From CAVXJN01 sp963773585 (GTDB taxonomy: Bacteria > Pseudomonadota > Gammaproteobacteria > JASBUN01): a stretch of DNA of 64,000 bases. Under the pieces are notes generated by a model. The model ran no database searches. It was not told the origin of the DNA and saw only the letters and a list, made by a program, of their open reading frames with translations. Every line of letters begins with the position of its first letter. Position 1 is the stretch's first letter. Below, one piece after another: positions 1 through 8,446 of this stretch. The stretch spans positions 992,001 through 1,056,000 of the forward strand of contig CAVZBR010000004.1 in NCBI GenBank assembly GCA_963773585.1. Reading direction: 5' to 3'. The position numbers and the translations under genes are program-made.

Positions 1-885
1 GAAGTCGTATTGTTGTGCGCCGCATAAAATGTAAAAAGCGCTGACACAAACCATGCGACCTGCTCGGGAGCCAGCGCTACGTGGGCGCGCTCGGTGACGG
101 CCCGGCATAAACCTGCGCTGGTGCGGACCACAAACTGCTGCCGACGAGGTCTTTCGGCCTTCGCGCGGCCGTCGCAAACGCACCGCAGATGACAAATCAA
201 AGGACAAATAAAACAGTAAAGTGGGACGGAGAGATGAAATTAAGTAGGCTACCGGACTGCGCTGACGTGTAGCGGCAACCGGAACAGCGACTGCACTAGC
301 AAAGGAACAGGGATGCCGAGACGCGCACAAATGGGCTATCCGGGCCGCCCGTATCACTCTATCGCGCACGGCCCGTTCGGGAGCGCTGTTTCTGCACGGC
401 AACCCACTTGCATTTCTCCAACCGTATGGTTTTCGTTCCTCAGCACGCCGACCTTTTCGATCGGTTTTAAAAAAAGACCCGGACGTACAGTCTCGTCTGG
501 ATCGATTTCGTTTTACTGCCGCGCATGTCCGCTAGACCAATACCGGACACGCAGCGGGCTCTCCGCGCACGTGGGCCGCGCGACTCAATGGCGGGCTAAA
601 ACTGGCGGAAAGAATTGCTTGACGCTGTTCAGCGGGATGCGGGGCGAATGCCGATGACAACAGGTCGGGATTGAGCAAGCAGCGTGTACACGTCTGCCGA
701 TTGGCTATCGTTGTCATTCTGCGCCAAGTCTGACGATTGTCATGGTGACCGGTCAGCGTGCGGCGTTGATCGCTTATTCAATAAATTGGTTCTCCGTGTG
801 TTAGAGAACCATGGTGGCCTTTGGCATAATATACAGACGGCGAGCCAACCGGTATGCGACACTGGATTACGTCAAGACGAAAAAA
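1..885. other. No supported gene
   Basis: Short open frames exist on both strands, but none has a convincing ribosome binding site or a protein-like composition. No RNA gene, repeat or mobile-element end was recognised. It could hold the far end of a gene that lies outside the window. Confidence 0.4.
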
Positions 886-1305
886 ATGAAAAAACTGTCT
901 CTACAGGTCCAACCAAATCAAATGCTTACGCTGGAGAGAGTGAAGGATTCTGCTGACTCGACACAAAGCGAGCTCTTGTTGTTCTTGGTGACGCAGTCCT
1001 TTCGTGGAAAGAGCTCAGCGCTCGTTGATGCGAAACAGTGGGCAGCTTTTCGAGAACAATTCGATCATGTCGCAAAAGGCGAGAGTGATTGCGCCGAGTT
1101 GGATACGGGGAGAGCAGGGTTGTCGTTGACAGTTTACCGCGAAGGCGAAGCTGGGTCATTGACGCTAGTTTGTAATTTGCGCCACCCGAGCTTTCTGGGC
1201 TTGGAAACCGCCATCTACGCAACGGCCGCCGCGTTTTCGGTAGATAAGGAAGAACTCGCCGCGTGGTTGCATGAACCCATGTCAGATTCCAGGGAGAACG
1301 GCTAA
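886..1305 (+). CDS. Hypothetical protein, 139 aa
   Basis: No family was recognised. The frame encodes a soluble, mixed-charge protein with no signal peptide or membrane segment. The start chosen is the ATG of MKKLSLQVQ. The frame is open further upstream to 811, but the extra residues are arginine-rich and look non-coding. No good Shine-Dalgarno precedes either start, so the start is uncertain. The middle (SLTVYREGEAGSLTLVCNL) alternates hydrophobic and polar residues as beta strands do. The gene stands alone, 146 bp ahead of an EamA transporter on the same strand. It could be a small regulatory or immunity-like protein, but nothing in the sequence decides this. Confidence 0.5.
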   Translation: MKKLSLQVQPNQMLTLERVKDSADSTQSELLLFLVTQSFRGKSSALVDAKQWAAFREQFDHVAKGESDCAELDTGRAGLSLTVYREGEAGSLTLVCNLRHPSFLGLETAIYATAAAFSVDKEELAAWLHEPMSDSRENG

Positions 1306-1450
1306 TCCAACCGGCCATTTTTCCGGACGTGCTGACGACTGCCGTCCGATTTTACATCCAATAACTAATCGGGCCATTATCCCAACATTCGGAATTCGTG
1401 GCATTGTGTGTTTCAGGCCGATCCCGTCCTTTTCAGTCATTTAGCTTTCA

Positions 1451-2359
1451 ATGGACCGTTCAACCCTGATAATTGCGCTAGCGTTTGTGTTGCTGTGGAA
1501 CTCCGGTTTTATTGGAGCTGAATACGGCTTGCCCTACGCAGGGCCATTTACCTTGTTGTTCTGGCGCTATCTGCCGCTAACGCTGCTACTCTTCATTTAC
1601 TTGCTCGTGCTGAGGCGTTTCCGCTGGACGGGGTGGTCGGTGGCCGCGCCCCACATGCTGGTCGGTGCGCTGGCGCACGCCGTTTGGCTCGGGTGTGCGT
1701 TGCTGGCGTTGGACAACAACGTCCCCGCGGGCATCGTGGCGCTTGTGGTTGCCTTGCAGCCCCTGGCAACAGGAGCGTTTTCAGGATTGGCAACGGGCGA
1801 GTCGACTCCTCTGCACCGATGGCTCGGATTGACAATTGGCTTCATCGGTGTCGCCATCGCTGTGCTTGGCCGCATTGATTTTTCAGACGCCGATTCCGTA
1901 TTCGGGTACCTGATTCCGTTGGGCTCGGTAGTGGCCATAACGGTAGCCAGTCTGGTCCAGCGGCGGATGGAACTCAAAGGTAGTGCAACACAAATCCGGT
2001 TGGATCTTGCGCTTTTCTATCAGAGCCTTGCTGCCACGATCGTTCTTGCGTTCCCAGCGCTCCTAGCGGAAAGACTCGCGGTGCAATGGGCTCCGGAATT
2101 CATCTACGCCATGATCTGGCTTACTTTGGCAGTTTCCCTCGGCGCCTACGCGCTCATGTGGATGCTTATTAAGCGCATGGATGCAACGCGAGTAGCCAGT
2201 CTGTTCTACCTGGGCCCTCCCGTGACCATGTTCATGGCCTGGATAGCGTTTGGCGATGAACTGCAAACAATGGATGTAGTCGGACTACTGGTCGTTTTGA
2301 CCGGGGTATTGCTTACGCACCGGAACAAAAAGGAAATGGATGAGGGGGCGGAGGAATAA
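1451..2359 (+). CDS. EamA/DMT-superfamily membrane exporter, 302 aa
   Basis: Predicted inner-membrane drug/metabolite transporter with two EamA halves. About ten hydrophobic segments are visible, from the N-terminal run after MDRSTL to the last helix ending near residue 290. The C-terminus is charged and cytoplasmic. The sequence WNSGFIGAEYGLPYAGPF near residues 16-33 is typical of the first helix and loop of this family, and the length matches the usual 280-310 aa. Substrates of EamA proteins are diverse (amino acids, nucleotides, drugs) and cannot be assigned here. The start is the only ATG that includes the whole first helix; a Shine-Dalgarno is not obvious. The gene appears monocistronic. 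Confidence 0.88.
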   Translation: MDRSTLIIALAFVLLWNSGFIGAEYGLPYAGPFTLLFWRYLPLTLLLFIYLLVLRRFRWTGWSVAAPHMLVGALAHAVWLGCALLALDNNVPAGIVALVVALQPLATGAFSGLATGESTPLHRWLGLTIGFIGVAIAVLGRIDFSDADSVFGYLIPLGSVVAITVASLVQRRMELKGSATQIRLDLALFYQSLAATIVLAFPALLAERLAVQWAPEFIYAMIWLTLAVSLGAYALMWMLIKRMDATRVASLFYLGPPVTMFMAWIAFGDELQTMDVVGLLVVLTGVLLTHRNKKEMDEGAEE

Positions 2360-2609
2360 AGTTCCACACGGCCTGCGGCTGCACGGAGTGTTAATCCTTC
2401 CATTTCCTTTCCCCGATTCAGAAACCCGATCGGACGATCTATCACCTACTCGATCGGACGCTCGGCGCGACAATCGTGTGTCCGAGCGATTGTGCGCACG
2501 ACCTGCTAGTCACCAGCACGCGGTTGCCCCGTCGCGCCACGGAGCCCACAGATCGCCGCGCTACCGCGGCAGCGAACGGACGAATCCGGCAGCTGCCCCG
2601 GCTGACCAG

Positions 2610-2825
2610 CTAACCGGTACGACGGACAGCAGGCTTGTATCGCCGGCTGTTACCATCAGGATCGGGCGTAGCCCTGTGCGCAAGCCAATAAATCTCATCG
2701 TACACCGCACGTAATTCCGGATCAGCGGGAGGATCGTAGAGCGACGCAGTAGTCGGCATCGCGTCGCTGTCGCGCAATGCCTTGCGGACGGTGCTCTCCA
2801 ACGAATCATTTGCTTTTTCGGGCAC
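2610..2825 (-). CDS. Small hypothetical protein, 71 aa
   Basis: A GTG start is preceded by CAGGAG at good spacing, which supports this shorter frame over a longer one beginning further upstream at 2942. The product is acidic in its first half and basic at the end. It reads like a single folded or helical small protein, with VRKALRDSD followed by a Pro/Asp segment and then AVYDEIYWLAH. No known family was recognised. It converges with the upstream EamA transporter gene, with about 250 bp between the two stops. Confidence 0.5.
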   Translation of the reverse strand: MPEKANDSLESTVRKALRDSDAMPTTASLYDPPADPELRAVYDEIYWLAHRATPDPDGNSRRYKPAVRRTG

Positions 2826-3295
2826 GGCGAACTCCTGTTCGGCGGCTAGAGGATGGCCGGAATGGCGACAAACGCGCAAACGCCTTCCGGCCGAGTGGAA
2901 AGTATTGGCTCCAACACGTAACGGAGTTGTGAACCGTTTCACGCTTTTCGCCAGGCTATAAATAGTGGGGTGTAGCCGGCTGACTACAGCGTCCGCTACA
3001 CACCGGCATGAGGGCGCCAGATGCAGGAGCGGCCGTAAGCAGATGTTGGACTAAATGAGCGGAAATGACTCACGGCGGAGCATCGTGAGGGAGGGAAAGA
3101 ATGCCGACCCTAAGCAGACAAGGTCACGTCACGCGCAGCGCTCAACACCTTAGGTTTTGTATATACGAGCAACTGTGCAATCGCGGACCTGTGCGGCGTC
3201 GCTGTAATCGGCGCGCGTTATCCCACGACACGGTTTTGGGACCAGACACGATAAGAAGGTCGACATCATGATCCAAATTACTCGTAAAACCGTAG

Positions 3296-3455
3296 ACGTA
3301 CCGGGGTCGGGTCAAGCGCGTAGGTCGGCTCAAGTGCGAAGCGTTTATGCCCCTCGGGTGCGGACCCGACATCACAACGTAAAGACCCCGCCGCGTAGGT
3401 CGGGTCAAGTGCAAAGCGTTTATGCCCCCCGTACGGACCCGACATCACATCCGAA
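3296..3455 (+). repeat. Dispersed palindromic repeat, cluster 1 (two copies)
   Basis: Two adjacent copies read GTAGGTCGG(C/G)TCAAGTGC, then an A/G-rich GCGTTTATGCCCC core, then GTGCGGACCCGACATCAC or a close variant. The outer arms (GGTCGGGTC and GACCCGAC) are inverted repeats, so each copy can fold into a hairpin. The same core recurs in the reverse orientation at 4.4 and 8.3 kb. Translated, it gives spurious peptides such as QARSVYAP, which explains several false open frames nearby. The flanking 2826-3295 and 3456-3520 hold no supported gene. Confidence 0.85.
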
Positions 3456-3520
3456 GACGACGCCCGCAACGCTGCATCGGAATCTACGGTGACGAACGAG
3501 AAAGAATCGTCGAGAAGCAT

Positions 3521-4168
3521 TCAGCCAGCGGCGGCCTCCGCAAGCCGGGCGTCGCGCACGGCCGTGACGTTTTCGCGCCAGGCCAGCACGTTCTCGAAAG
3601 TGTCCAACAAATTCGTCGGGATGCCATCGAGCATGCCACTGGTCAGCCAGTCCACCAGCCAGTAGAGCTTGAGATCGGCAATGGTCAAACCAGTGCCTGC
3701 GACAAAGCCGGTACGGCCGTTGGCCACTAGCAGTTCTTCAAAGCAATCCACCCAGAAAGGCAGCGTCTCTTCCGCCAGTACCTGGCGCATTGCCATTTTT
3801 CTGTCGGTATCCGCTTCGTGGAGACTGGGCGCGAGCAGGCAAGCGATGTCCTCGACCATATCCATCGCTTCATCCACTTTGAGGGCTGGTATCGGATCAT
3901 CGGTCGGATACAGATCGCTGAGGCGCCCGACGAAACGCAGGATCGCGTTGCTTTGGGCGGCACGTACCAGACCGTCGTTCGTTTCGAAGTCCAGCAGCGG
4001 CAGTCCACCAAAGGGGAACTCGCCCGCAGCGCGGCGTTGCCCAAACTGATCCATGGGTACGTGTTCATCGTCAAACGGAATGCGACCGATATTCAGTGCA
4101 TCGCGGATTGCTCCGGCACGTCCGGCAAACGGAAAATAGCGAAGGCGGAGAGATGTGATCATGCTCAT
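3521..4168 (-). CDS. Glutathione S-transferase family protein, 215 aa
   Basis: Cytosolic GST-fold protein. The N-terminal thioredoxin-like half starts with a beta strand (LRYFPFAGRAGAIRDAL) like the sigma/prostaglandin-D-synthase-like GSTs. The segment LPLLDFE is followed by QSNAILRFVG, the glutathione gamma-glutamyl binding site (cis-Pro and Gln-Ser). The C-terminal half is helical, with GLTIADLKLYWLVDW acting as the N-capping box region. The start MSMITS is preceded by GAGGAAT. A longer frame continues upstream only by reading through the repeat cluster and is rejected. Substrate unknown; probable roles are detoxification of electrophiles or peroxide. Confidence 0.88.
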   Translation of the reverse strand: MSMITSLRLRYFPFAGRAGAIRDALNIGRIPFDDEHVPMDQFGQRRAAGEFPFGGLPLLDFETNDGLVRAAQSNAILRFVGRLSDLYPTDDPIPALKVDEAMDMVEDIACLLAPSLHEADTDRKMAMRQVLAEETLPFWVDCFEELLVANGRTGFVAGTGLTIADLKLYWLVDWLTSGMLDGIPTNLLDTFENVLAWRENVTAVRDARLAEAAAG

Positions 4169-4337
4169 ACGTGATTCCTCTGCTCGAAGAACTGGTGAAG
4201 GACGAGAATGGCTTGCGGCACGGATATAGAGTAGATAGATCTGCGGGCGCATGATTCGCTGGAACAGACAGAATGCGCGCGCGATGGGTTGATGTCTATC
4301 GTGGGCTGATGGTAACGGGTCCAACATTAAGCAGGTC

Positions 4338-4515
4338 GCTGCTTGAGCGTTGGTCGTTGGATCCGTACCCGGGGGGGCATAAACGCTGCGCGCTTGACCC
4401 AACCTACGATGTTTGGCCTTGATTGCGGAGTGGGCCGGTGCGTTGGGTGTTGGGCCCGTACCCGGGGGGCATAAACGCTGCGTGCTTGACCCGATGTACG
4501 TGTTTGGCCTTTATT
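4338..4515 (-). repeat. Dispersed palindromic repeat, cluster 2 (two copies)
   Basis: Two tandem copies contain the core CGTACCCGGGGGGCATAAACG followed by CTGCGCGCTTGACCCAACCTACG, in the reverse orientation to cluster 1. Each carries inverted arms around TTGGGTC/GACCCAA. They are separated by a conserved linker that reads GGCCTTGATTGCGGAGTG. The cluster lies between the GST gene start and the DUF2182 gene stop and may serve as a terminator or mRNA-stabilising element. That role is inference. Confidence 0.85.
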
Positions 4516-4532
4516 GCCGAGGTTTTGCCGAT

Positions 4533-5354
4533 CTAGAAAAGTCCACGGACCATCATGATTGCACCGGCCGCAACCAGCGCGCCGCCGCCCAGTTTTCCGA
4601 TCCAGGCGCCGCCCGACAGAACCTTTTCTACGAACACGAAGCCGGCGATTACGGCGATCCACAACAGGTTCATTACGCCGGCAGCGAACAGCAGCAGCAT
4701 CAACGCCCAACAACAACCGACGCAGTACCCGCCATGCTCTGCGCCCATGCGGAACGCGCCAATTGCACCCGGGCGCCAGTGAAACATGAAAAGGTGCAGT
4801 GGTGAGCGGCATTTGTCGAGGCACGCACGTTTGACGGGAAGCCATTGGTAAGCGCCTGCGGTAATGAGCACACCGCCGGTGAGCCAAGTGCTCGCCGATG
4901 CCATTCCGCGGTTCAGCAGTCCGCCTTCCTGAAGGCCCGACTGCAGAAAGGTGAACGCGAAGCTGAAGGCTGTCCAAACGAACAAGTATCCGGCGATGAA
5001 CACCCAAGTCGCAGGCAGTGTGGAGCCGGTAGACCGCCGCTTTTTTACCGAAGTCTCGTAGAGAAGAATGGCGGGCGCGGCGCTGGGAAGCATCATGCCG
5101 ACCATCATGACCGCCCACATGACAAACGTCGCCACCAGTGAGTACGGACTCCAGGGACTGTACTGCACGCCACCGGTCATCGTATTCATGCCCGGCATGG
5201 CCTTCATGGATCGGGCCTCGAGCCACAGATATACCCAGGAGGCAGTGGCGAGCGCGGCGATATACAGCAGCGCGCCCAAGCGGCCGCGTGCGCTGCGGGA
5301 GGTAACCGTTGTAGTCGCCACGTGCTGCTCGCCGGGAGGGATTATCCCGCCCAC
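4533..5354 (-). CDS. DUF2182 integral membrane protein (COG5486-like), 273 aa
   Basis: Polytopic inner-membrane protein of the DUF2182 family, annotated elsewhere as a predicted metal-binding membrane protein. Residues 45-65 have the conserved Met-rich MKAMPGMNTMTGG, and the first helices include MWAVMMVGMMLPSAAPAILLYE, the family hallmark. The second half has CVGCCWALMLLLFAAGVMNL, also a signature stretch with paired cysteines. GTG at 5354 overlaps the preceding DUF1326 gene. A GTG at 5321 with GCGAG upstream is an equally good start. The Met/Cys content suggests copper or another soft metal (inference). DUF1326 and DUF2182 genes are commonly adjacent. Confidence 0.85.
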   Translation of the reverse strand: MGGIIPPGEQHVATTTVTSRSARGRLGALLYIAALATASWVYLWLEARSMKAMPGMNTMTGGVQYSPWSPYSLVATFVMWAVMMVGMMLPSAAPAILLYETSVKKRRSTGSTLPATWVFIAGYLFVWTAFSFAFTFLQSGLQEGGLLNRGMASASTWLTGGVLITAGAYQWLPVKRACLDKCRSPLHLFMFHWRPGAIGAFRMGAEHGGYCVGCCWALMLLLFAAGVMNLLWIAVIAGFVFVEKVLSGGAWIGKLGGGALVAAGAIMMVRGLF

Positions 5355-5956
5355 GAAAACGGCGCGTAGTGCCCGTTGCGCGAACCGCTGCTATCGTCCC
5401 AGTCGATACCGAAGCCATGCATGTGGCTGTCGGTGGCAGTGGCCAGCGCGAGGCGTGTCGTTACCGGATGCAATACATTTTCGAGATAAACCGGCTCGCC
5501 TTCCGCCACCGCGCTGGGCACCCCGCGGATGGACTGCTCGATCATTTCTCCGGCACCGGTCGAGCGGTTCAGGCCTTCCATGTCGAAGCGGATCGGCTGT
5601 TTTGCCATGCCCAGTACTTCGCCCACCAGTGGTCCCAAGGCGGCCATCGGTCCGCCCGCTTCGCCCGTGGCGATCTGGCTGATCGCCTCGGTCTGGGCGT
5701 CGGTCGCGTTTTCGTCGATGATCAGGCCGACCTTCAGGTTACCGTCCGCCATCGGGCCGGGCGAATACAACAGCACTGCGAACCCGAGCCCGTCCAGCTT
5801 CACGCCGTCCTTTTGCCCGGAATCGATTCGCATCACGATGGCTGCTTTGCAGTCGCCCTCGGTGGGGGTGGCTGTCAGGTTCGACCCGATACAGGGACAA
5901 ATGAAGTTGCAGTTGCAGGTTTCCATGTACTCGCCTTCGATGTGCCAGCCCGTCAT
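5342..5956 (-). CDS. DUF1326 domain protein, 204 aa
   Basis: The product begins with MTGWHIEGEYMETCNCNFIC and continues PCIGSNLTATPT, the Cys-rich N-terminal signature (C-N-C-x-x-x-C-P-C) of DUF1326. Its remaining 180 residues form the typical soluble alpha/beta domain. The ATG is preceded by GGGGAGTG at good spacing. A longer frame to 6172 lacks support. The stop overlaps the start of the DUF2182 gene by 13 bp, so translational coupling is likely. The pair probably acts together in handling a metal or thiol, but the biochemical role is not established for the family. Confidence 0.87.
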   Translation of the reverse strand: MTGWHIEGEYMETCNCNFICPCIGSNLTATPTEGDCKAAIVMRIDSGQKDGVKLDGLGFAVLLYSPGPMADGNLKVGLIIDENATDAQTEAISQIATGEAGGPMAALGPLVGEVLGMAKQPIRFDMEGLNRSTGAGEMIEQSIRGVPSAVAEGEPVYLENVLHPVTTRLALATATDSHMHGFGIDWDDSSGSRNGHYAPFSWAG

Positions 5957-6351
5957 ATGAGTCACTCCCCAGTGATTCCGCCAATGGCGGAGAATTGATA
6001 CGCACTGCAGCAACAGGACGCGCGACAGTGGCGCTCGGTCGCGCGCGTGTCTTGTGGAAACGTTGAATCCGCGTGCGCGGGACGGTTGGATAAACTTTAG
6101 ACCGTTTTCGCACGTTTTTCCCGAACTCGAGCCAGATTGATTTTTCGGGAGGAGGTCAGAGAGCGGCGGCAAATGCGCCTAGCGGGAGTGGGCAAGAAAA
6201 CTTTATCGCCAATGTAAGAAATCTACGCCGAGCGTAATTCGCGGGACGAAACAGCCGTCGAACTGGGCGCTGTCAGCCGCAAGTCGGGAACTGGGAAGGT
6301 CACTCGAAAAGAAGCAAGATCTGAGTGCTTGCCCACCCTGTGCGTAGAAGA
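5957..6351. other. Intergenic, no gene seen
   Basis: This stretch upstream of the DUF1326 gene presumably holds its promoter. I could not point to a clear -35/-10 pair. No RNA gene or repeat was recognised. Confidence 0.4.
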
Positions 6352-6381
6352 CAATGAACGGGCGTCCCAGCCCGTTCATTG
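6352..6381 (-). terminator. Hairpin 3' of the autotransporter gene
   Basis: A perfect 12-bp inverted repeat (CAATGAACGGGC / GCCCGTTCATTG) with a 6-nt loop lies 22 nt beyond the autotransporter stop on the minus strand. It is followed by TCTTCT rather than a true T-run, so it may be a weak intrinsic terminator or a 3' stabilising stem. Confidence 0.65.
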
Positions 6382-6402
6382 AAACAGCAGACTACGGTAG
6401 AC

Positions 6403-8067
6403 CTAGAATCGCCACTGTCCGACGACCTGTGCGCTCGCAGCGGCGTAGCCCGAAGCCCATTCGCCGTCGAGTTGTACGGTCAACGAAAAGCGTTCGGTCT
6501 TTTGGAAACTCACCTCCGCGCCGAGGTTATAGCGGTTCGCAGCGAGAGCCTGTCCAGGTGTCGTGAAGGCTGCACCTCCCCCGGTGAAGGTGGCCGTGGT
6601 GTCGACGCCTTGGTCTTTGAACTCGTGGCGCCAGGCCGCGTGGAGCGAGGGCGTTACCGTCATACCGTTGTGAAACGTATGCGCGGTGGCCAGTTTGGCG
6701 CCGAGCACGCTGCGTACCCGAGTTGCCGATTGCTCTCCCACCTGCAGTGCCAGTGCGCCGCCGCCCTGCTCGGTGTAGCCGTCCTGCTTCAGGTGGTCGG
6801 TCTCGATGCCGGCAATCGGGGTGACGGTGACTTTGTCACGAATTTTGAACGGATAGCCGGCAGTGATCCGGGCGCCGTACTGGCTCGCGTCGAAGTCCGC
6901 ATTGGCGATCCCGGCGACACCGGTGCTGCGCACATTCTCGTACTGATGGCGGGCATACGCGACCATGCCTTCCAGGTACCACTGGCCGAAGTCGTGGGTT
7001 CCATAGCCTGTAAGTTGATACGATTCGATCGCGCTGCCGTCGCCGACCCGAAAATCTTCAAGATCGAGATCGGTATTCGCATAGGAAACGGCCGCACCAA
7101 TGATTCCTGCGGCGGAAACCAACGTATCGGCACCGATCGCGATCCCATGGGTCTTGGCGTTGTAGCCGGCGTAACCGGCGTCCATATCCTGATCGCTGCG
7201 GCTGGCGAATGCTTTTGTCCAGAGGGCGTGCCGCCTGGTTTCAGCGTTGAATAGTCCCCCAAGATCGCCAATGGTAGCTACCTTCACCTTGCCTGCTTTC
7301 AGATCCTGGGCCCAGGCCGAATCCAAGTCCCCGGTTCGAATCCGATCCAACCGTAACTGTACCGTGTCTAGAGCGCCGCTCAGGTCCGAACTGGCCATGT
7401 TGGAGGAGGCGTTGCTCGTGACCGGCGCGATTCGCTTTAGCGCGGCGGTTTGTTCTGCGGGCTGGAGGCTGGACAAGACGCCGATGGCGGCTGTCATGCC
7501 GCCAGTCGAGTTGCCATTCAAGCTATCCAGAACCGAAGCAGTTGGATTGCTGATCGACGTGGCCCGCTCGACAAACAGCGGATCGGGGGTGCCAATGACG
7601 GCTGCGTCCAGCGTAACCGTGCTCGATAGAATAATCGAGTCGCCGGGGGCCCACACCGAAGTCGGCGTAGAGATCGGGATGTAAGTGAATGTATAGGAGC
7701 CAGCGCTCAGGCTCGTGAACGTGGAGCCCTGCCAGGCGTAGAGGGTACCGCCGTAGGTGCCGACCAGCTTGGTGCCGTCCGAATAGAAGTTGGTGGTGCC
7801 GTCAATGAGGCCAGTGGGCTTCGTGGACGAGAGCAACGAAAACGGCACCATGGCGGAATAGGAATCCGGACCGGTTACCTGCAGACTGCCTTCGGTGTAA
7901 GTAACCCCGGTGTGGTAAGTGCCGTACCAGAATGTGACCGAACCAGGGCCGGCGTTTTCGTAACCTACCGAAACGGTGTGGGCAAATGCTGCGGGCGCAG
8001 CGAGCAGGCTCGACAGAAGCAGCGTCGATATGGAACGAGCCAGGGGAGAAACGGAAAACGTTTGCAT
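6403..8067 (-). CDS. Autotransporter-domain outer-membrane protein, 554 aa
   Basis: A Sec signal peptide spans residues 1-29 (hydrophobic SISTLLLSSLLAAPAAFA, cleaved before HTVS). The exported part has two regions. Residues 30-230 are Ser/Thr/Gly-rich and beta-rich, and hold short motifs such as GSYTFTYIPI. Residues about 270-554 look like an autotransporter beta-barrel, with LWTKAFASRSDQD, GYNAKTHGIAIGAD and alternating amphipathic strands ending in GQWRF with a terminal Phe, as needed by the BAM machinery. The passenger is short for a classical autotransporter, and its function cannot be assigned. The start has only a weak upstream ribosome site (GGGAAATCTCG type spacing cannot be judged). 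The gene is followed by a strong hairpin. Confidence 0.85.
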   Translation of the reverse strand: MQTFSVSPLARSISTLLLSSLLAAPAAFAHTVSVGYENAGPGSVTFWYGTYHTGVTYTEGSLQVTGPDSYSAMVPFSLLSSTKPTGLIDGTTNFYSDGTKLVGTYGGTLYAWQGSTFTSLSAGSYTFTYIPISTPTSVWAPGDSIILSSTVTLDAAVIGTPDPLFVERATSISNPTASVLDSLNGNSTGGMTAAIGVLSSLQPAEQTAALKRIAPVTSNASSNMASSDLSGALDTVQLRLDRIRTGDLDSAWAQDLKAGKVKVATIGDLGGLFNAETRRHALWTKAFASRSDQDMDAGYAGYNAKTHGIAIGADTLVSAAGIIGAAVSYANTDLDLEDFRVGDGSAIESYQLTGYGTHDFGQWYLEGMVAYARHQYENVRSTGVAGIANADFDASQYGARITAGYPFKIRDKVTVTPIAGIETDHLKQDGYTEQGGGALALQVGEQSATRVRSVLGAKLATAHTFHNGMTVTPSLHAAWRHEFKDQGVDTTATFTGGGAAFTTPGQALAANRYNLGAEVSFQKTERFSLTVQLDGEWASGYAAASAQVVGQWRF

Positions 8068-8177
8068 AGTAGGGAAATCTCGCGGTTATTTGTGTTGTAT
8101 GGATGAGTGAAACCGATGTCACTTGGTGCATAGCGGCAGGCGGCGCCAATCTTTACGGTACGCGCAGTGCGCCTATT

Positions 8178-8425
8178 TTGGGTTGGTCGTTGGGTCCGTA
8201 CCCGGGGGGCATAAACGCTGCGCGCTTGACCCGGTGCACGGGTTTGGCTTTGATTGCGGAGTGAGCGGATGCGTTGGTCGTTGGGTCCGTACCCGCGGGG
8301 CATAAACGCTGCGCGCTTGAGCCAACCTACGGTGTTTGGCTTTGATTGCGGGCATGATCCGATGCGTGGGTCGTTGGGTCCTCGCTTTGCGCTTGGCCCG
8401 ACCTACGAGTTTGACCCGTCCCACC
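8178..8425 (-). repeat. Dispersed palindromic repeat, cluster 3 (three copies, last one shortened)
   Basis: Two full copies of the CGTACCC(G/C)GGGGGCATAAACG / CTGCGCGCTTGA(C/G)CC core are followed by a third, shorter one in which the middle is reduced to TCCTCGCTTTGCGCTTGGCCC. The linker GGCTTTGATTGCGG is the same as in cluster 2, so the whole unit (palindrome plus linker) was duplicated. The cluster sits between two minus-strand genes. The remaining bases from 8068 to 8177 show no gene. Confidence 0.85.
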
Positions 8426-8446
8426 GTATTTATTGCACGACGTCGG

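Noticed and set aside
3296..4515. Possible CRISPR array
   Set aside because: The repeated units are two copies per cluster with palindromic arms, not a series of 25-40 bp repeats separated by unique spacers, and no cas gene is near.
4327..5418. 363-residue minus-strand frame
   Set aside because: Overlaps the DUF2182 gene in another frame of the same strand and reads through the palindromic repeats; composition is typical of a shadow.
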